A stretch of 64,000 nt of DNA from positions 5,236,098-5,300,097 of the forward strand of contig JAQFVV010000017.1 in the NCBI GenBank assembly GCA_028023455.1, in the 5' to 3' direction. Each line of letters starts with the position of its first letter. Within the stretch, counting starts at the first letter, position 1. Source of the stretch: Epiperipatus broadwayi (taxonomy: Eukaryota; Onychophora; Udeonychophora; Euonychophora; Peripatidae). Below are positions 22,699 through 34,610 of the stretch, piece by piece. Below the pieces are notes generated by a model. That model had not been told where the DNA came from and made no database searches. It saw only the letters and a program-made list of their open reading frames with translations. The translations under genes and the position numbers were made by a program.

Positions 22699-23640
22699 TA
22701 GTGATGTGATGTGATGTACTGTAGCTTCTCCTTAAACGAAGTCAAGAATCTCTCAGCAATTATACCCAGAGAAATCTGTTAGCCACTTTATTTTCCATTC
22801 CCCAGTCTAAGTTTTCCCATATTCTGCTCCATCCCATTTCCACAACATAATCTTTGTCAACTCTATAGCCTTTATATCTAAATCCCCCTTATCTTTTCCC
22901 AAACCCAGCATAAAAATCAATAGTCCACTTTCTGTATAATCACTTTTTTCATATTTATTCTTCCATAACTTCATTATATGTGCCCTTTCTGTTTTCAAGC
23001 ATGTGATGTGATGTATTATGGCTTCTCCTTAAACGAAGTCAAGAATATCTCAGCAATTATGCTCAGATAAACCTGTTAGCCACTTTCTTTTGCATTCCCC
23101 ACTCTAAATTTACCCATAATCTGCTCTATCCCATTTCCACAACATAATTTTTGTCAACTCTATAACCTTTATATCTAAATCCCCCTTATCTTTTCCCAAA
23201 CCCAGCATAAAAACCAATAATTCACTTCTGTATAATCACTCTTTTCATATTTATTTTTCCACAACTTCATTATATGTACCCTTTCTGTTTTCAAACATTT
23301 ACATTCAATTAACAAATGCCTAATATTTTCAATTCCTTCCTTACATAATTTACAAAATAAATCACCCATATTTTTCCATTTACATGTATATTCTTTTGTA
23401 GCTAAAGATCCCGTTCGAGCCTTAAACAATAAACTACTTTCCTTACTATTATCATATATTAACTCACACCTAATATTCTGTTTATTTCTATATATATTTA
23501 AACTCTTTTTACTCTCCATACTATTTCTCCATCTCTCTAATTCCCTAGTCTTTATTAATAAATTTATTCTTTTATCCCATTCCTTACTACTATAACACTC
23601 AATAATCCTCTTAACACAATCATCCCATCTTTTGTACAAA
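22695..23640 (-). mobile_element. 3' fragment of the CR1/L2-like LINE, with duplicated 3' end
   Basis: Minus-strand frame 23175-23639 begins MYKRWDDCVKRIIECYSSK and ends with the knuckle CKLCKEGIENIRHLLIEC (C-x2-C-x8-H-x4-C), orthologous to 57795-58290. The final ORF part and 3' UTR are then repeated: the block TTAAACGAAGTCAAGAAT... with ...CACTTTCTGTATAATCAC occurs at 22730-22990 and 23030-23290. The GTGATGTGATGTGATG tail (22698-22713) is the complement of the CATCA tail. Upstream it is truncated near 23640, beside a family A remnant. Confidence 0.85.
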
Positions 23641-23659
23641 TATACTGATATAAATTCTT

Positions 23660-23895
23660 TATTAACAGTAGTGTCACCTAGTGCAAGTCATAGTAATTAA
23701 TGGATGCAAGAAAGTTTGTGCATATCCCTAATGCTCGGATCTATAGCTCCTCACTCATGAAAGCCACAAGCTGAAAACTAGTTTGAAGATATTGGATGAG
23801 TAGGCACTAAATAGGGATTTTATGCTCAAGCCATCTTGCATCCATTGATTACTATGGCTTACCCTGCGTATCACTACTGTATTGACAGTTTGATG
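23660..23895. mobile_element. Family A decayed copy
   Basis: AACAGTAGTGTCACCTAGTG, AATTAATGGATGCAAGAAAG and AGATATTGGATGAGTAGGC are recognisable. The ribozyme reads CTCATGA, then TGAAAAC, and is inactive. Confidence 0.65.
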
Positions 23896-24283
23896 AAAAT
23901 GAAGACATGATGAATGAAGAAGAGTTTTTATGGAAATTCCAATCTGTACCCGTGTATTTCCTTGATAATGTTTTTTAATGAATTATGATTATGTATTACC
24001 TAATGAAATTTAGTTTCATAATTAGTAAATATGATGCATATTTGTGACATAATGTCATCATCATTATTGATAGTCAACTCGTAACCAACCTGATTCCAGG
24101 CAAAAACGAAACAAGAAAAGTAAAGAACAAAGAAAAAAATGAATTCTGAGATGACCAATCCACCAGTAATAAATATGTTCAAAACAGGCAAAACTCACTA
24201 TACGTACCACAGCAAGCTAAAGTAATCATTGATGCCAGAAGGCTTGTGCATAAAATCCTCATCTAGTGCCTGCTCATCCAATA

Positions 24284-24325
24284 TCCCCAAACTAGTTTCT
24301 GGATTGTGGCCTTCATCAGTGAGGA
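24284..24325 (-). ncRNA. Hammerhead ribozyme, family A
   Basis: Core CTGATGA and GAAA are intact. Stem II has one C-U mismatch (GGC/TCC), and the cleavage triplet reads GTT instead of GTC. Confidence 0.55.
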
Positions 24326-24778
24326 GCCTTGGATCTGAGTGCACTGCACCTAGAGCTTAGGATCTAATACAACCCTCCAGCAGCCACCTTTTATCTCCAC
24401 TTAACTACAAAACTATGAGTCTTAAACTGAAAACACCTTAATGTTTTCAATCTAAGCCCATTAGTCTATATAATCGTATGGGTCTGAACTCAGTTCAGTA
24501 CCCATACATTTTGGTGTCTTTGGTTCTTTAATAACCATAGCCACCACTATCCTATTAGGCAGGATTGGTTTTAAGCCAATAAACTTCACATGATCACCAC
24601 CTCTTAATGCTTGTGTATAACTGTTGTTGACTATATAGGCCAATGGGCTTGGATTGAAAACATTCAGGTGTTTTTAGTTTAAGACTCATAGTTTTGTAGT
24701 TAAGTGGAGATAAAAAGTAGCTACTGGAGGGTTGCATTAGATCCTAAGATCTATGTGCAGTGCTCTCAGATTCAAGGC

Positions 24779-24820
24779 CCCTCACTGATGAAGGCCTCAA
24801 GCCAGAAACTAGTCTGGGGA
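24779..24820 (+). ncRNA. Hammerhead ribozyme, family A
   Basis: CTGATGA, GGC/GCC stem II (loop CTCAA), GAAA, ACTAGT, GTC, then TGGGGA pairing with CCCTCA. All catalytic-core positions are present. Confidence 0.7.
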
Positions 24821-25003
24821 TATTGGATGAGTAGGCACTAGATGGGGATTTTATGCACAAACCTAGTTCTGGCATCCATTGATTACTCTAGCTTGCTCTG
24901 TGTGGCAATATGTATAGTGAGTTTTACCTGTTTTAACAACAGTTATACACAAGCATAAGAGGTGGTGGTCATGTGATGTTTATTGGCTTAATAAATATGT
25001 TCA

Positions 25004-26810
25004 CATTTATCATTTACTATTTTATTTATTTATTTGACATTTTATATAAATTTTTTTATCAGCAAACTTTTTTGGGTTTTTTTCGGGAAGACTTCAGCAT
25101 CCTGCCTAGATACAGAGTCTATTGTATTCTTTTTGGGCCACATTATCCCAATGACATCAATCTATATTGCAACTCTATAGAATGGTTTTGATATATTCTT
25201 TACAATATAAATAGCAGTTTTTCAATGAAAACTAGACTCAAATACATCATTATTGTTCTAAAATACTGGTACACTGCATTTTTTTCTCACGGCAAATCTA
25301 ATGATGGTATGTCTTTACAATTATTTAAATTAATATCATTGTATCCAGGCCATGCCAGATGGTCTAATATTAACCTTGTTTTCATATATACAGAGAATCT
25401 TTAAATGATTTTTTTTCTGTGTTTTTACACCAATTTGGTTTAAATGATCCATGTTTCACTTTTGTATAATAAATTTGGTGAGTAACAGCCAATTTTTTTA
25501 AAATGATTATACCCTTTTAGTGAAATCTATCACATTTAACATGTTAAATGCAGAACAGTACACTAGAATTTGTGTTGCACCTCAACTTATACACATTGCC
25601 ATGCAACGCACAATCATCATAATATGATAAATTTTTAATCTTTTCGTATTCAAATTCCTGACATCAAACCTAAATCTTATCTTGATATCTGCTTCATGTG
25701 AACCATTTACAAACTTTTTCAAAGATCGGTCGTCAATGGAAAACAACTTAGAGGTAGTACGCCGTTCAGCTCATTTTAATTTCACATTCCTCAGATTTTC
25801 TATCATCAGTGGTAACATCTTTCGTACCATCTTGTAGGATTGTCTAGTATAACGGAATTTTCACAGCCAATTATCTTAAACTTTTTTGATTAACCAAAGA
25901 AATTACCAAATCAATAAAAGCAATTTGGAAATCATTTGTCTTGTTTATAACAGTTTTCTTGAATTTGTGTACTGGAAATAATAATATTCTATTCTATATG
26001 ACTTTCTTCATCAAGTCTACACACACCCTCTAAAATATAAACTCTAGGCATGCATTCTGAAATAAATCTTAATGGTAGTCAACTTTTAGCTGCAGATGTC
26101 ATTTTAAAATCAGTACTCAATTTAAATTCAGAAGTTGGCCTTTACCTCAGTAGAACTCTGCTTTTGATATGGGCAGTTTTAGACAAGATGTTTCAGGTTA
26201 GTAATTCAAAATTTTTAAAAAGTGAATACCACCACACAGAAACAATTTAATAATGAAGAAATTGCCATAGGCAACATCATATATTATGAAGTTTTTTGAT
26301 CAATTCCACATTGTTAAATTTTTATTTTAAATTAAATTTAAATCATTTTTCTCTCTCATAAATATTAAATAATTAATTTTTTTAAAAGTGAATAAAGAGG
26401 TTTAGTTATTTGTTAGCCTACATCAGCTAAAAATAGTGCACGGCAGCTCCTAGTAATATCTATGATGCTTCTAGATTATCTAAAACCAGACTAAGTGGTA
26501 ATCATTGAACTATAATTGGAAGTTAATCTATTTAATAAAATTATTCAAAGTACTTTTTTGTAATGGATTACAATGATATTTTATGATAATTATTACAAAC
26601 TTTTATCTACTTTATAAATGGAAATAATAAAAACATCCTTAAAAACATGTGGGTCATATATTTTAATAGTTTTAAGCTAATTTATATTGTTGTTACTTTT
26701 TAAAACTTCTCTAGGATCCATAGTTTTTTCACTTTTAAAATTATAAAGAACTGTTTTAATTTTATCAAGTTAACTATTTGTTGAAATCTAAAGGAGTTGA
26801 TGAAATGGTT
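25004..26810. other. Intron sequence with possible decayed coding remnants
   Basis: Frames at 24973-25191 (containing FREDFSILPRYRVYCILFG) and 26050-26250 read like protein in places, but the family was not recognised. It may be a dead transposase. Confidence 0.3.
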
Positions 26811-26825
26811 ACATAACTGAATGCC

Positions 26826-27079
26826 AACAAGCAAAAACTCTCCATATAGTAGTGCCACCTTGTGCTAACCAGAGTAATCAATGGATGCCAGAAGGCTTGT
26901 GCATAAAATCCCTATCTAGTGCCTACTCATCCAATATCCCCAGACTAGTTTCTGGCTTGTGGCCTTCGTCAGTGATTACTCTGGTTAGCACAAGGTGGCA
27001 CTACTATATGGAGAGTTTTTGCCTGTTTACTAACAGTTATGTGCCAGCATGAGATGGTGATCATGTGATGTTTAGTGGT
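26826..27079. mobile_element. Family A inverted copy
   Basis: Flanks ATAACTGAATGCC (26813-26825) and ATAAGTGAATACC (27080-27092) match at 11 of 13 positions and are a likely aged target duplication. It contains a minus-sense ribozyme (26938-26976) whose outer stem I is cut at the inversion point. Confidence 0.75.
26938..26976 (-). ncRNA. Hammerhead-like motif, family A, stem I shortened
   Basis: CTGACGA (N7 = C, allowed), GGC/GCC stem II, GAAA, ACTAGT and GTC are intact. The 5' strand of stem I is replaced (AATCA). Confidence 0.5.
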
Positions 27080-27889
27080 ATAAGTGAATACCGTCTTCTG
27101 ATTTTTATAACTTAATGTGAAACATAATTGAAATGCTTTCTCCTTCTGTTAAAATATCATTTTTAAAAATGCCACTCATTTTTCAAGTCTACATGTTTCT
27201 TTCAGTAGATTAAAAATAAGCCACTAATTGACCAATCAGTTTTAAGTTTTTTTGTCAGTCATGGAGGTTTTACTTTTAAATGACTGTGAAGTTCTAAATT
27301 CATGTAATTATGCAACCATCAAAGAATATAATATTTCCTTTCAATTAGGTCAGCAATAATATAGTCATTATCGGATAACCAGTTAGGATTTTTCTTTTTA
27401 GTGATTCAAAGTCCAGACTTTATTCTATTCGCAACAACCTCTTTAAGAAACATTCATGTCTTGGTAACATGATCAACTTGAAAATTAATTGATAGATTAT
27501 TATTTAGGAGTTGTTTAAACTTAGCATGCATATCAGTTGCTTTTAAAGAATAATATCAAATTTACTCCCAATGCGTTTGAGATAGACTACACCATGATCA
27601 TAATAAGAGCATTATTTACCCAGAAATATGTTTTTAGTTTGACTTCTATTTGTAAAATAATTTATAAGATGCTATTAGTTTGAACCTGGACATATCTAAT
27701 ATTCTTTACACTGATTTTTCTGTTTAAAGAAAGTATCTATGCTAATCAGTCCATGTATTGTGCAAAAAAAAAAATTAATAACAGACTATTTATACCATTA
27801 AAGAGCATGCAATAGCTTTAACAAGTTTTATTGATAAATGCTGCAAGAGAAAACATTTAAAAAATCTCATTCTAGAAATTATCCCTATT

Positions 27890-27927
27890 CTCAGACCGGT
27901 TTAATGCTTTTGGCATTTGTCAGTGAG
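27890..27927 (-). ncRNA. Hammerhead-like motif, family B partner
   Basis: Core CTGACAA and TAAA are each one base off consensus, but stem II ATGC/GCAT, palindrome ACCGGT, GTC and stem I TGAG/CTCA are kept. Confidence 0.55.
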
Positions 27928-28006
27928 GCAATAGGATATTCCAGACACCAGATCCATGTTTGGAATATCCTAACATCTCAGATCCATGTCTAGAATGTCC
28001 TAATGC

Positions 28007-28044
28007 CTCACTGATGAATGCCAAAAGCATGAAACCAGTCTGAG
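28007..28044 (+). ncRNA. Hammerhead ribozyme, family B
   Basis: CTGATGA (28011-28017), perfect stem II ATGC/GCAT with loop CAAAA, GAAA, stem III ACCAGT (palindrome ACCGGT in the partner), cleavage after GTC, stem I CTCA/TGAG. The catalytic-core positions are intact. Confidence 0.8.
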
Positions 28045-28618
28045 AATAGGGATAATGTCTAGAAAAAGATTTTTTAAATGCTTTCTCTTGCAGCTTTTAT
28101 CAATAAAGCTTGTTAAAGCTGTTGTACATTCTTTAGTTTTTATAATTACAAGCTTATTAAATTAAGACATGAGTATGACTTATTTTTAACTATTTATACC
28201 ATTATTTCCAAAAACTTTGGACCATAGTTTACTAATTATTACTAAGACATGCCTTAAATCTATCTTTCTAAACCTTCTGTATGTAACATTAAAAGCATAA
28301 TCATTGATAAAATAGACATAAATGTTATTTACCTATTAGACACAGGTATATATAAGCCTGTGTATTTCATCTATTAATATTTCTAAAAAGTTACCAAGAA
28401 TATGATATCAAGGTGGATATCATGTTATATAATATTGGAACACTTTTCCAAAAATCATAACACACTATAATGACTTCTAACCACTGCAAAGCTTACACTT
28501 TAATTGCTATAAACAAAAACTGCATATATAAAATTCCCCGTGAATATGGAAGAACATATAGTAGCAAAATTACCCACCCTATCGAAAAACAAAAGAGCAT
28601 ATGAGAATGATAAGAATG

Positions 28619-29455
28619 TAATTATTTAACTTTACACTCTTCATATTCTAATGAAATACTCCAAAAACTTGAGCTGAGTCACGACACTATGAAAAGGTAT
28701 TTTTAAACCAAATATATACTAATTTAATAGCACGGAATTAACTTTTGGTGAATTATAGTATAAAATTAATTGACTAACAATGCAGCGAGTAGGCTGAATA
28801 TATAGTTTATAAAATATGCAAATTATTATAATGAGAAATGTAAATTATAAAAGATGTTCTATTTTTTTGACAAAGGAATGCAAGACTCCTTCCTCTTGAT
28901 TGAATTTTTTTTGGAATAATCCATGCATCCTTGAACTTTCTCTTATGATCATCCTTTTCTGTGCAGATGGTCTTAATAATAGAAGGGGGAAATGTGTTCT
29001 GTAGCAAGCTCATGCTCCAGGAAAATTGACTTATAAAAAGGAACAAGACTAGCAATATAAGTCAATTTTCCTAGAGCACGAGCTTGCTACAGGACATGTT
29101 TTCCCCTTCTATTATTAAGACCATCTGCACAGAGAGGGATGATCATAAGAGAAAGTTCAAGGAGGCACGGGTTATTGCAAGAGATCCAAATTAACCAACA
29201 GGAAGGAGTCTTGTGCCCTTTGTCAAAAAATAATGGAACATCTGACTTTTATGATTTATATTTTCTGTTGCAATAATTTGCATATTTTATAAATTATATA
29301 GTCAGCCTGCTCCCGGCTTTATTAGCTAATTAATTTTGCACTATGATTCTGGTGAGAACTCGCCATAAGTTAATGCTGCTATTAAGTGAGAATATATATA
29401 TTTGGTTTAAAAATACCTTTTCATAGTGGCTTGTCTCAGCTCAAGTTTTTGGAAT
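28619..29455. mobile_element. Inverted-repeat element with 13-bp target duplication and coding remnant
   Basis: AATGATAAGAATG (28606-28618, 29456-29468) flanks two arms of about 400 bp meeting near 29052. Both arms encode the same degraded peptide outward from the centre (SMSLLQNTFPPSIIKTICTE in the left arm, minus strand 29010-28950). I do not recognise this peptide. No hammerhead core was found. Confidence 0.75.
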
Positions 29456-29544
29456 AATGATAAGAATGGAAAAAATAAATAGTTTCTAAGTTTAATTAAT
29501 AATTTATTTCATATATATTTTATTCAATGCAAACATATTGTTTC

Positions 29545-29740
29545 TAAAAATTATTTTTTCACAGTTTTGATTGGCCAGCAATATTCATCAAAACTACAAA
29601 ATATTTAAATATTATGACTACACAGAAACAATATGCCATACTATAATTATATCTAAAACGTATGTAATTTATATCGTAACAACAGTTATAATTATATTAA
29701 TCTTAAATTTACATTTTTTTGTTTTACTTAATAATATATT
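29545..29740 (-). mobile_element. Family D relative with hammerhead-like motif
   Basis: Minus motif 29562-29590: TTGATGA, ATTG/CAAT stem II, CAAAAC, TGTG. Single orientation, decayed. Confidence 0.45.
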
Positions 29741-29749
29741 ATTTTAAAA

Positions 29750-30365
29750 CAGTAGCAAATCTCTCCAAACAGTAGTGCCACCCAGTGCAAGCCATAGTAT
29801 TCACTGGATGTTAAAAAGGTTGTGCTTAAAATCCCTATCTAGTGCCTACTTCATCCAATATTCCCAGACTAGTTTCTAGCTTGTGGCCTTAGCTTGGATC
29901 TGAGAACACTATACCTAGACATTTGGATCTAATGCAGAGATTGTCAACCTTTTTTAATCCATCGCCCATATTTATACTCTTATTACTTGTATAATTTCCC
30001 TATCTGCCCATCAATGCCCAAAATAAGCTAATTTAGTGCTTATGGAAATAATTACACAAAAAAGGATTTATAATACTATATTAGTACATATATAACAATA
30101 CAAAATAAGTAAAAAATTTAAATCAGTTTGAAAGAATAAAGTGTATTTATTTTGAACTTGAAAGTATTAATTAATATATTTAAAATACAAACAATTCTGT
30201 AAAATTTTAAATGGCTGTTGCACATCTATCGGAATCTACATTTTTTTTTTAACATCTGACAAATACCGCCTTAGCTTTAAATGCCCACTAGCGACTGGTT
30301 GGGACCAGGTTGGCAATTGATGATCTAATGCAACCCTCCAGCAGTCATCTTTTTAGTGGCTTAAG
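29750..30365 (-). mobile_element. Family A copy split by a hAT-type MITE
   Basis: AACAGTAGCAAATCTCTCC to TTGGATCTAATG (29750-29934), then after the MITE CAACCCTCCAGCAGTCATC (30331 on). The ribozyme lost its CTGATGA half (CTTGTGGCCTTAGC). Confidence 0.8.
29935..30322. mobile_element. hAT-type non-autonomous transposon (MITE), 388 bp
   Basis: Terminal repeats CAGAGATTGTCAACC (left) and the imperfect complement GGTTGGCAATTGATG (right) are bounded by the 8-bp duplication ATCTAATG (29927-29934, 30323-30330). CAG-type termini and an 8-bp duplication are hallmarks of the hAT superfamily. It has no coding capacity. The interrupted family A sequence rejoins exactly when one duplication copy is removed. 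Confidence 0.88.
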
Positions 30366-32596
30366 ATCAATCCTGGCCAAATATTCAGTAATAATATGGA
30401 TTGCCACTTAAAAATTTTGATTTTGTTTTTAAATGTTATACATGTAAGCCTTTTTGCTCTTACAAATTGATAGAGGGAGTAGATAGATAGGTGTAATGTT
30501 TCCAGCTATTAACTAATAAATTCAAAAAATTGGAAGTTGGGATAGTCGCAGTATATGTTTAAAAATGGAAAAAAAATATGTTGCAAGATAAAAGGCTTAT
30601 AAATGTGCTAATTAAGTTTTTCTGTGCGGGCTTTCCAGCTACTTTATAATTCATTACATATGATCTTTTTTGGGGCTTTTTAACATGTTTGAAATTTCTA
30701 TCAATATGAAATTGATTTTTCATTGGGATAACTATACTACAACTTCCTCGTTCAAACAATTATAATGTAATCTTATGCATTCTACTATCTATGTCTATTA
30801 TCTGTTTTGGTTCAATACTAATATTACTAGCCTAATATCATTCACAATATGATTCTTATTTAAATACTATTGACTTTGTCAATTTTGTACTGAGCAATGT
30901 CTGTGGGGTTTAATTATATAAGCAGATTGATTAAGACATTACTGTAGGTACGTTGACCAAATGATAACACTTTGTTATTATCTGTAGTAATTTGCTATGG
31001 CTTGCCACTTCTTAACATTCAGATTTAGAAGTACATCATAAAGTAAGGCAATCCTTACATCATTATGGTTTAATATGAATGGTAAAGACATGTTTTTTTA
31101 TTGATAATTAATAGACTTTTACATGTTACGTCTTAGAACAAAGTAAAATACAGACTTGTAGATTCTTGTACCTCTAATGATTTTAAGAAGCTGTAAATAA
31201 GCTACAGCTTTTCAAATACATAATGCTGATAATGTAAACCTATTCATAAAACATCCAAATCTGAAAACGTTGCTATGATATCTACAAGACAGATTCCAGA
31301 GAATCATTTAAATAAAATCGCAAATAACACCTACTTTCTTGTATCAATGCCGATCTATTCATCAGATAAAAAGTAACCTGACTAATTTTATCTGACCATA
31401 ATTTTGTTATATTAAATTTTTTTTTTATCTGGCAAATAGATTGACATTGATATAAGAAATTTGACATTATTTACAATTTTATTTAAATGATTCTTATTGA
31501 CTTATGAACTATTGTAATAACATTTCTGGATTTGGTTGTTCTCTAAATAGGTTTATTCTTATACATATTATTGTTTTTCTATTTCTTCCTATTTGTAACC
31601 AATTGGTTTCTTCCTTCTTTATAACCTAAAACTGAATGCGCTTTCGCTGAAGCTCATCATAATCATAGCTCATGATTATGGTAAGCGTCATCAAAAGTGC
31701 ACTCGGCTTTAGGTTATAAAGAAGAAAGAAATCACTTCATTACACATATGAACAAATTTATGCATATTTTAATTATAAATATGAACGAAGGGAAAATCAA
31801 TATATAATGTCTAGTATGACATCAGTTTGAATCTTAGTCACAACACCAATCTACTATTTATTTATACTATTTTTGAATTGTATATATTTCATTTTACTAA
31901 GTTATGTATGAGTACAAACCCACAAGTATTCTTCAAATAGTATTCTGGATTTCAAGTGTGGTTATTGAATAGCTCTTGCATGTGCTAATTGAAAACCTAA
32001 TTAGGTCTCTCGAATAATCCGGAAATTTGACAAACTTCATGTATCAGAGAATTTATTTTTTGATAAAATTATTCAGACATTTGTAAAATTTATGGCTGTT
32101 GTTTAGATGTTAATAAAAATCACAATTTAATACTAAATATAGTTCACCAATTGGTAATTAAAATCGATCAACTTTATGATTATTTTTCTATTGCTATGAT
32201 AATATCCTAAAATGCGATCATGGTTTTTCTATTATTTTTTGTCATATTTAAAACAAACTTTACATTATCTATTTTAAAACTTTTTATATTGAATAGATAC
32301 ATCGAAGCTATTAGCGTTTTTAAAATGTCATAATATAATATAGTAAATGGTGTTTCAACTTTAGTTATCTTCGTAATTACAGGTTTCGATTCTTTATTAT
32401 AGTGAATCAATTACTATTCTAAAAATAAGGTTTCATTGCTCTGATTCATTAGTTAAGTATTGAAAGATAATTAAATCTACTTTGTATGTGTGTATGTTTA
32501 CTTAACATAAAAATGGTTAGTTGAGATTGTTTTTTGATAATTGTTATTATGATTAATTACTTTTCATTAACAATTCCTTTTTTTTTTTTTTTGTAG
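30366..32596. other. Intron sequence before the 32597 exon
   Basis: AT-rich. Only the family F inverted repeat at 31600-31740 stands out. The T-rich tract 32578-32592 is the splice acceptor tract. Confidence 0.5.
31600..31740. repeat. Inverted repeat with possible hammerhead-like remnant (family F)
   Basis: CTTTATAACCTAAAACTGAA and its complement enclose facing motifs. In minus sense: ATGATGA, GCT/AGC, GAAAGCGC. The core lacks C3 and stem II is only 3 bp. Confidence 0.4.
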
Positions 32597-32706
32597 CTGC
32601 AATATTTTTTTGTACATATGAAATTATTAAAAATTTTGGAATGTCTATGGTTTCGGACAACTTAGTCCCATGTGTACACATGTCTGCAGCTTCTTGTGGA
32701 GAAGTG
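32597..32706 (+). CDS. SLC25A26: SLC25A26-like carrier, next internal exon (helix 2 to start of helix 3)
   Basis: A T-rich tract ending GTAG (32593-32596) precedes an open frame that begins CT. These two bases complete the G left by the exon ending at 22003 (GCT, Ala). The frame reads AAIFFCTYEIIKNFGMS, then SDNLVPCVHMSAASCGEV, matching the second transmembrane helix, the loop and the start of helix 3 of SAM carriers (family pattern: AAAFF-YE, then AASAGEV). The donor GT is at 32707 and the exon ends in phase 0. The intron before it is 10,593 bp and filled with repeats. The phase match with both neighbours is the main reason to accept it. Confidence 0.9.
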
Positions 32707-32830
32707 GTATAATTTTACAATAATTATTATTAAATTATAAAATTTAAAGATAAAATAATTTTTAATAAAAATATATTCTGTTTTCAATATTTACTGTAAA
32801 CATTCTTTTTTTCATCATATATAATTAACT

Positions 32831-33105
32831 AATCCACTAAACATCACATGATCACCATTCTTCATGCTTACACAAACTGTTTACACAGAAGCTAAACTCT
32901 CCATACAGTAGCGCCTCTTAGTGCAAGCCAGAGTAATCAATGGATGCAAGAAAGTTTGTGCATAAAATCCCTATCTAGGCACTAGTTTGTGCATAAAATC
33001 TTTATCTAGGCACTAGATAAGGATTTTATGCACAAACCTTGCATCCATTGATTGCTCTGGCTTGCACTGAGTGGCATTATTGTATGGAGAGTCTAGCCTG
33101 TGTGT
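32831..33105. mobile_element. Family A hairpin copy next to a carrier exon
   Basis: AATCCACTAAACATCACATG starts it and GAGAGTCTAGCCTGTGTG ends it. A small internal duplication (CACTAGTTTGTGCATAAAATC) lies at the centre and the ribozyme is absent. It lies 125 bp downstream of the exon donor at 32707. Confidence 0.75.
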
Positions 33106-33734
33106 AAAACAATTATCATTTTGAATTATTATTAGTCCATAGTAAGATGACTATCCAAATTTAATCCAGTTTCTCAAATTCCTAGACTTTTTTTTTGTAT
33201 CATACCAATAAACTTTCTTTTTTATTCATTTATCATATATTTTTCTAGGTCTTTTACAATTTCTTAGGATCCAATTTAAAACTTTGTCTATCTATCTATT
33301 ATTATCTCTTTCCATAATATGTCAAGCCCAGTTGTATTTTCGTCTTTTAACTATTTCAATGATGTCATAGATAATTGTTTATCTTCTCATCTATGTATTT
33401 TGATCTTTTCTTGCTACTCCTAACTATATATCTTTCCATACTTTGTTGAATAGTCTGAAGTCTCTGTTACTCTTCTATTAGTATTAAAGTCTCAGATCTA
33501 TAAGTAACAGCTGACAAAGTATATACATTAAAAACTTTCATTTTCAAATACATAATCTTTATTTCCTTTTAATTCTAAGTTACTTCTACCAAAAGCATTC
33601 CACCCAACTTTAATTCTATGAATATTTTCATCCATTATGATTTTATCTGTATTAATAATCTGACCAAGATATTTGTAGTCATTAACTTTCTTTAATTCGT
33701 GATTATCAATCTAATATTATGAGCATGCTAATAG

Positions 33735-33880
33735 CCTAAAACAAGCTTTTCCAGTAAATGCCTCAAGAGAAAGCATTTAAAATCTCTATCTAGAATTATC
33801 CCTATCCCCAAACCGGGTTTGAGCTAATGGCTCTCATCATGGAGGAACTAGGATATTCACTAGATCAAAAATACCAACTC
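33735..33880 (-). mobile_element. Family B fragment with hammerhead-like motif
   Basis: AAGCTTTTCCAGTAAATGCC to CCCTATCCCCAAACCGGG parallels 27830-27900. The ribozyme (about 33806-33845, minus) reads ATGATGA for CTGATGA. Stem II is GAGC/GCTC where the other copies have ATGC/GCAT: both strands changed, pairing kept. Confidence 0.6.
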
Positions 33881-34610
33881 AAGCCCAGCATTTATCCAAT
33901 ACTTAACTATTAAGTCAAAAATCTGAAATGTTCAGACATCTATATCTTCAAATCCATCTATCTAACTTAAACAGCTATGTTGAATCACGTGATATATGGC
34001 TTGATTTTCTTATTATAATCTTTATTTTTTACTGAGAAAAATTCATTGAATATTACTTTAGTCTTTTTGGCATTTATATTTAGTCATATTTGCTTATTTT
34101 CATCTGGTAATTCTTGCCACATTTCCTGCTCTGAAACCTTATTTTAAAAAAGGATCGTGTTATGTGTAAAATCTAACTGACTTATTTTTAAATAACTTCC
34201 ATTAATCCAAAAAATATTTCATATAAAATTGCTGTAAAATGCTTTTGAGATATTGAATTCACCATCTTTTCAATGTTAATCTTTTGTAATCTAAGATCAT
34301 TCCTGGTTATATTTGGTAATTGGTTTTTCAGTGTATGACATTATCCTGGATCTAAATGTTGATCCTAAACTTTAATCACTGCTGAAATGTTTGTAGATGT
34401 AAATGTCTTTTTATAATCTATGAATCCAAAGAATAATGGCAGCTCATATTTATTTGTCCTGTCTACATAACTTCTCTCAATATTTGGATGTGATCCATTA
34501 AGTAAAATCACATGTAAATTCAGTTTATTCATTTGATTGATTAGAATCAAAAATTTGTTGTAGAAGAGTTGTACTTATTTTGGTATTAAATCATTAAAAC
34601 ATTGCATGAT

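Larger units (their letters stand above)
24182..24988. mobile_element. Family A inverted pair, 807 bp, 15-bp target duplication
   Basis: TAATAAATATGTTCA (24167-24181, 24989-25003) flanks two units in head-to-head inversion. The left unit is minus sense (ribozyme 24284-24325) and the right unit plus sense (ribozyme 24779-24820). The junction lies near 24630 (GACTATATAGGCC). It retains the full middle region (CCATACATTTTGGTGTC, CTATTAGGCAGGATTGG). Confidence 0.9.
27815..28135. mobile_element. Family B ribozyme element, inverted pair
   Basis: Arms AACAAGTTTTATTGATAAATGCTGCAA-like (left) and the complement (right) enclose two facing hammerheads (27890-27927 minus and 28007-28044 plus) with ATCCCTATTCTCAGAC outside them. 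The centre contains a repeated AGATCCATGT(T/C)T segment. The organisation resembles family A, with a different sequence. Confidence 0.8.

Noticed and set aside
24973-25191. A protein-like frame containing FREDFSILPRYRVYCILFG
   Set aside because: No family recognised, no upstream or downstream continuation, and the first half is family A terminal sequence.
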